NCBI GenBank assembly: GCA_003584895.1
Contig: QVQF01000118.1
Coordinates: 1-45,778 of the forward strand
Source of the DNA: Methylococcales bacterium
Lineage (GTDB): Bacteria; Pseudomonadota; Gammaproteobacteria; Methylococcales; Methylomonadaceae
Direction: 5' to 3'
Length of the DNA stretch: 45,778 bases
A model generated the notes under the pieces. It was not told the DNA's origin. It saw only the letters and a program-made list of their open reading frames with translations, and ran no database searches. This document shows, piece by piece, positions 45,085-45,778 of this stretch. The position numbers and the translations under genes are program-made. How positions within the stretch are numbered: position 1 is the first letter of the stretch; each line of letters begins with the position of its first letter.

Positions 45085-45778
45085 ATGAATAAATACACAC
45101 ATAGGCCAGCAGCAGTTTCTCATAGAAATCAAGGGCTGTTCTTCTTTTTTACGTTAATTTTGATGGGCTGTGGCAGCAAGGACGACACAACTGTCAATAA
45201 AGTTCAGATGCCAGTCCCTAACGTTAAAATAGCTCAACCTTTAACGCAAGACGTTACTGAGTGGGATGATTATACCGGTCGCATAGAAGCGGTCAGCTCA
45301 GTCGATATACGTGCACGGGTTAGCGGTTATTTAGAAACGGTTAACTTTAAAGCAGGAGAGCAGGTGAAAAAAGGAGATCTTTTATTTCAGATTGACCCTA
45401 AACCTTTTGCTGCTCAGCTTGATTTTGCCGCAGCAGAGTTGGCGCGAGCCAAAGCTAAACATGACTTAGCTAAAAATGATTTGGGACGGGCTGAGCGTTT
45501 ATTTAGCGGTAAAGCCATTTCAGAAGAAGAACATGATGCTAGGACTAAAGGCTCACAAGAAACCCTAGCTGCAGTGCAATCAGCAACAGCCAATGTCGCT
45601 ACGGCTAAATTAAATCTGGAATTCACTAAAATACGTGCTCCGATAGATGGACGTATAGGTCGTGAACTGATTACCGAAGGTAATTTGGTCGGCGGCGGCG
45701 GTGGCGGTGGCGGTGATGCCACGCTATTAACGTTTATCGTTTCAGTCGATCCTATTTATGTTTATGTGGATGTCGATG
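45085..45778 (+). CDS. RND efflux adaptor lipoprotein, MexA/AcrA type (3'-truncated by window edge)
   Basis: The open frame runs off the window's right edge, 231 codons visible. A lipoprotein signal (GLFFFFTLILMGC, cysteine at residue 32) is followed by the adaptor layout: TGRIEAVSSVDIRARVSGYLETVNF, lipoyl half GEQVKKGDLLFQIDP, an Ala-rich coiled coil (FAAAEL...KLNLEF) and the second half RAPIDGRIGRELITEGNLV. Then eight glycines in a row precede DATLLTFIVSVDPIYVYVDVD; homologues usually have only about two. The RND pump gene should follow. This adaptor is lipid-anchored, unlike the helix-anchored one at 2209. Confidence 0.9.
   Translation, partial: MNKYTHRPAAVSHRNQGLFFFFTLILMGCGSKDDTTVNKVQMPVPNVKIAQPLTQDVTEWDDYTGRIEAVSSVDIRARVSGYLETVNFKAGEQVKKGDLLFQIDPKPFAAQLDFAAAELARAKAKHDLAKNDLGRAERLFSGKAISEEEHDARTKGSQETLAAVQSATANVATAKLNLEFTKIRAPIDGRIGRELITEGNLVGGGGGGGGDATLLTFIVSVDPIYVYVDVD

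Noticed and set aside
45414-45722. 102-codon minus-strand frame with Pro and Ser-rich start
   Set aside because: It is antisense to the clearly coding RND adaptor; the Pro run mirrors the glycine codons.

Overview
The window looks like a chromosomal segment of an AT-rich gammaproteobacterium. The E. coli-like cydABX/cydDC, type IV minor-pilin and nrdR-rib-nusB-thiL-pgpA clusters fit that class. The sulfur genes and dispersed palindromic repeats suggest an aquatic, sulfide-exposed lineage. A Methylococcales (methanotroph) host is my best guess, but it is inference: no C1 gene lies in the window.

Layout. (1) 1-16.2 kb is a sulfide-oxidation and respiration island. It holds the 3' end of a type I sulfide:quinone oxidoreductase, a TolC-MFP-RND efflux operon, a persulfide dioxygenase-rhodanese fusion behind a consensus sigma-54 promoter, a type II sulfide:quinone oxidoreductase, a SulP anion transporter, the cytochrome bd operon cydA-cydB-(cydX fused to a degenerate GGDEF domain)-psiE, and a DoxD-DoxA thiosulfate:quinone oxidoreductase. 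(2) 16.2-19.7 kb carries cydDC on the minus strand, convergent with doxDA. (3) 19.7-23.7 kb holds cbtA, dctA and an intact IS4-family element inserted exactly into a palindromic repeat. (4) 23.7-27.6 kb holds dnaE and a small Ala/Pro-rich lipoprotein. (5) 27.7-31.2 kb has cysZ-like and mtnA (minus strand) and mtaD (plus strand), with mtaD between two inverted copies of one repeat and followed by a second copy of its own 3' end. (6) 31.3-38.2 kb holds purC and nrdR-ribD-ribE-ribBA(RibBX-like)-ribH-nusB-thiL-pgpA. (7) 38.5-44.9 kb is a minor-pilin operon, fimT/U-pilV-pilW-pilX-pilY1-pilE. (8) The right edge holds the start of another RND periplasmic adaptor.

How the parts fit. The two SQRs would oxidise sulfide and reduce quinone. 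The dioxygenase would turn glutathione persulfide into sulfite, the rhodanese domain could make thiosulfate, and DoxDA would oxidise thiosulfate with more quinone reduction. The bd oxidase, a sulfide-tolerant terminal oxidase class, would re-oxidise the quinol, and CydDC supports its assembly. SulP could move the resulting oxyanions. This pathway is inferred from families and co-location.

The most striking object is the third cyd gene. Its first ~30 residues are a canonical CydX and the rest is a GGDEF-like domain that has lost the catalytic signature, so a signalling-type domain appears built into the small subunit of a terminal oxidase.
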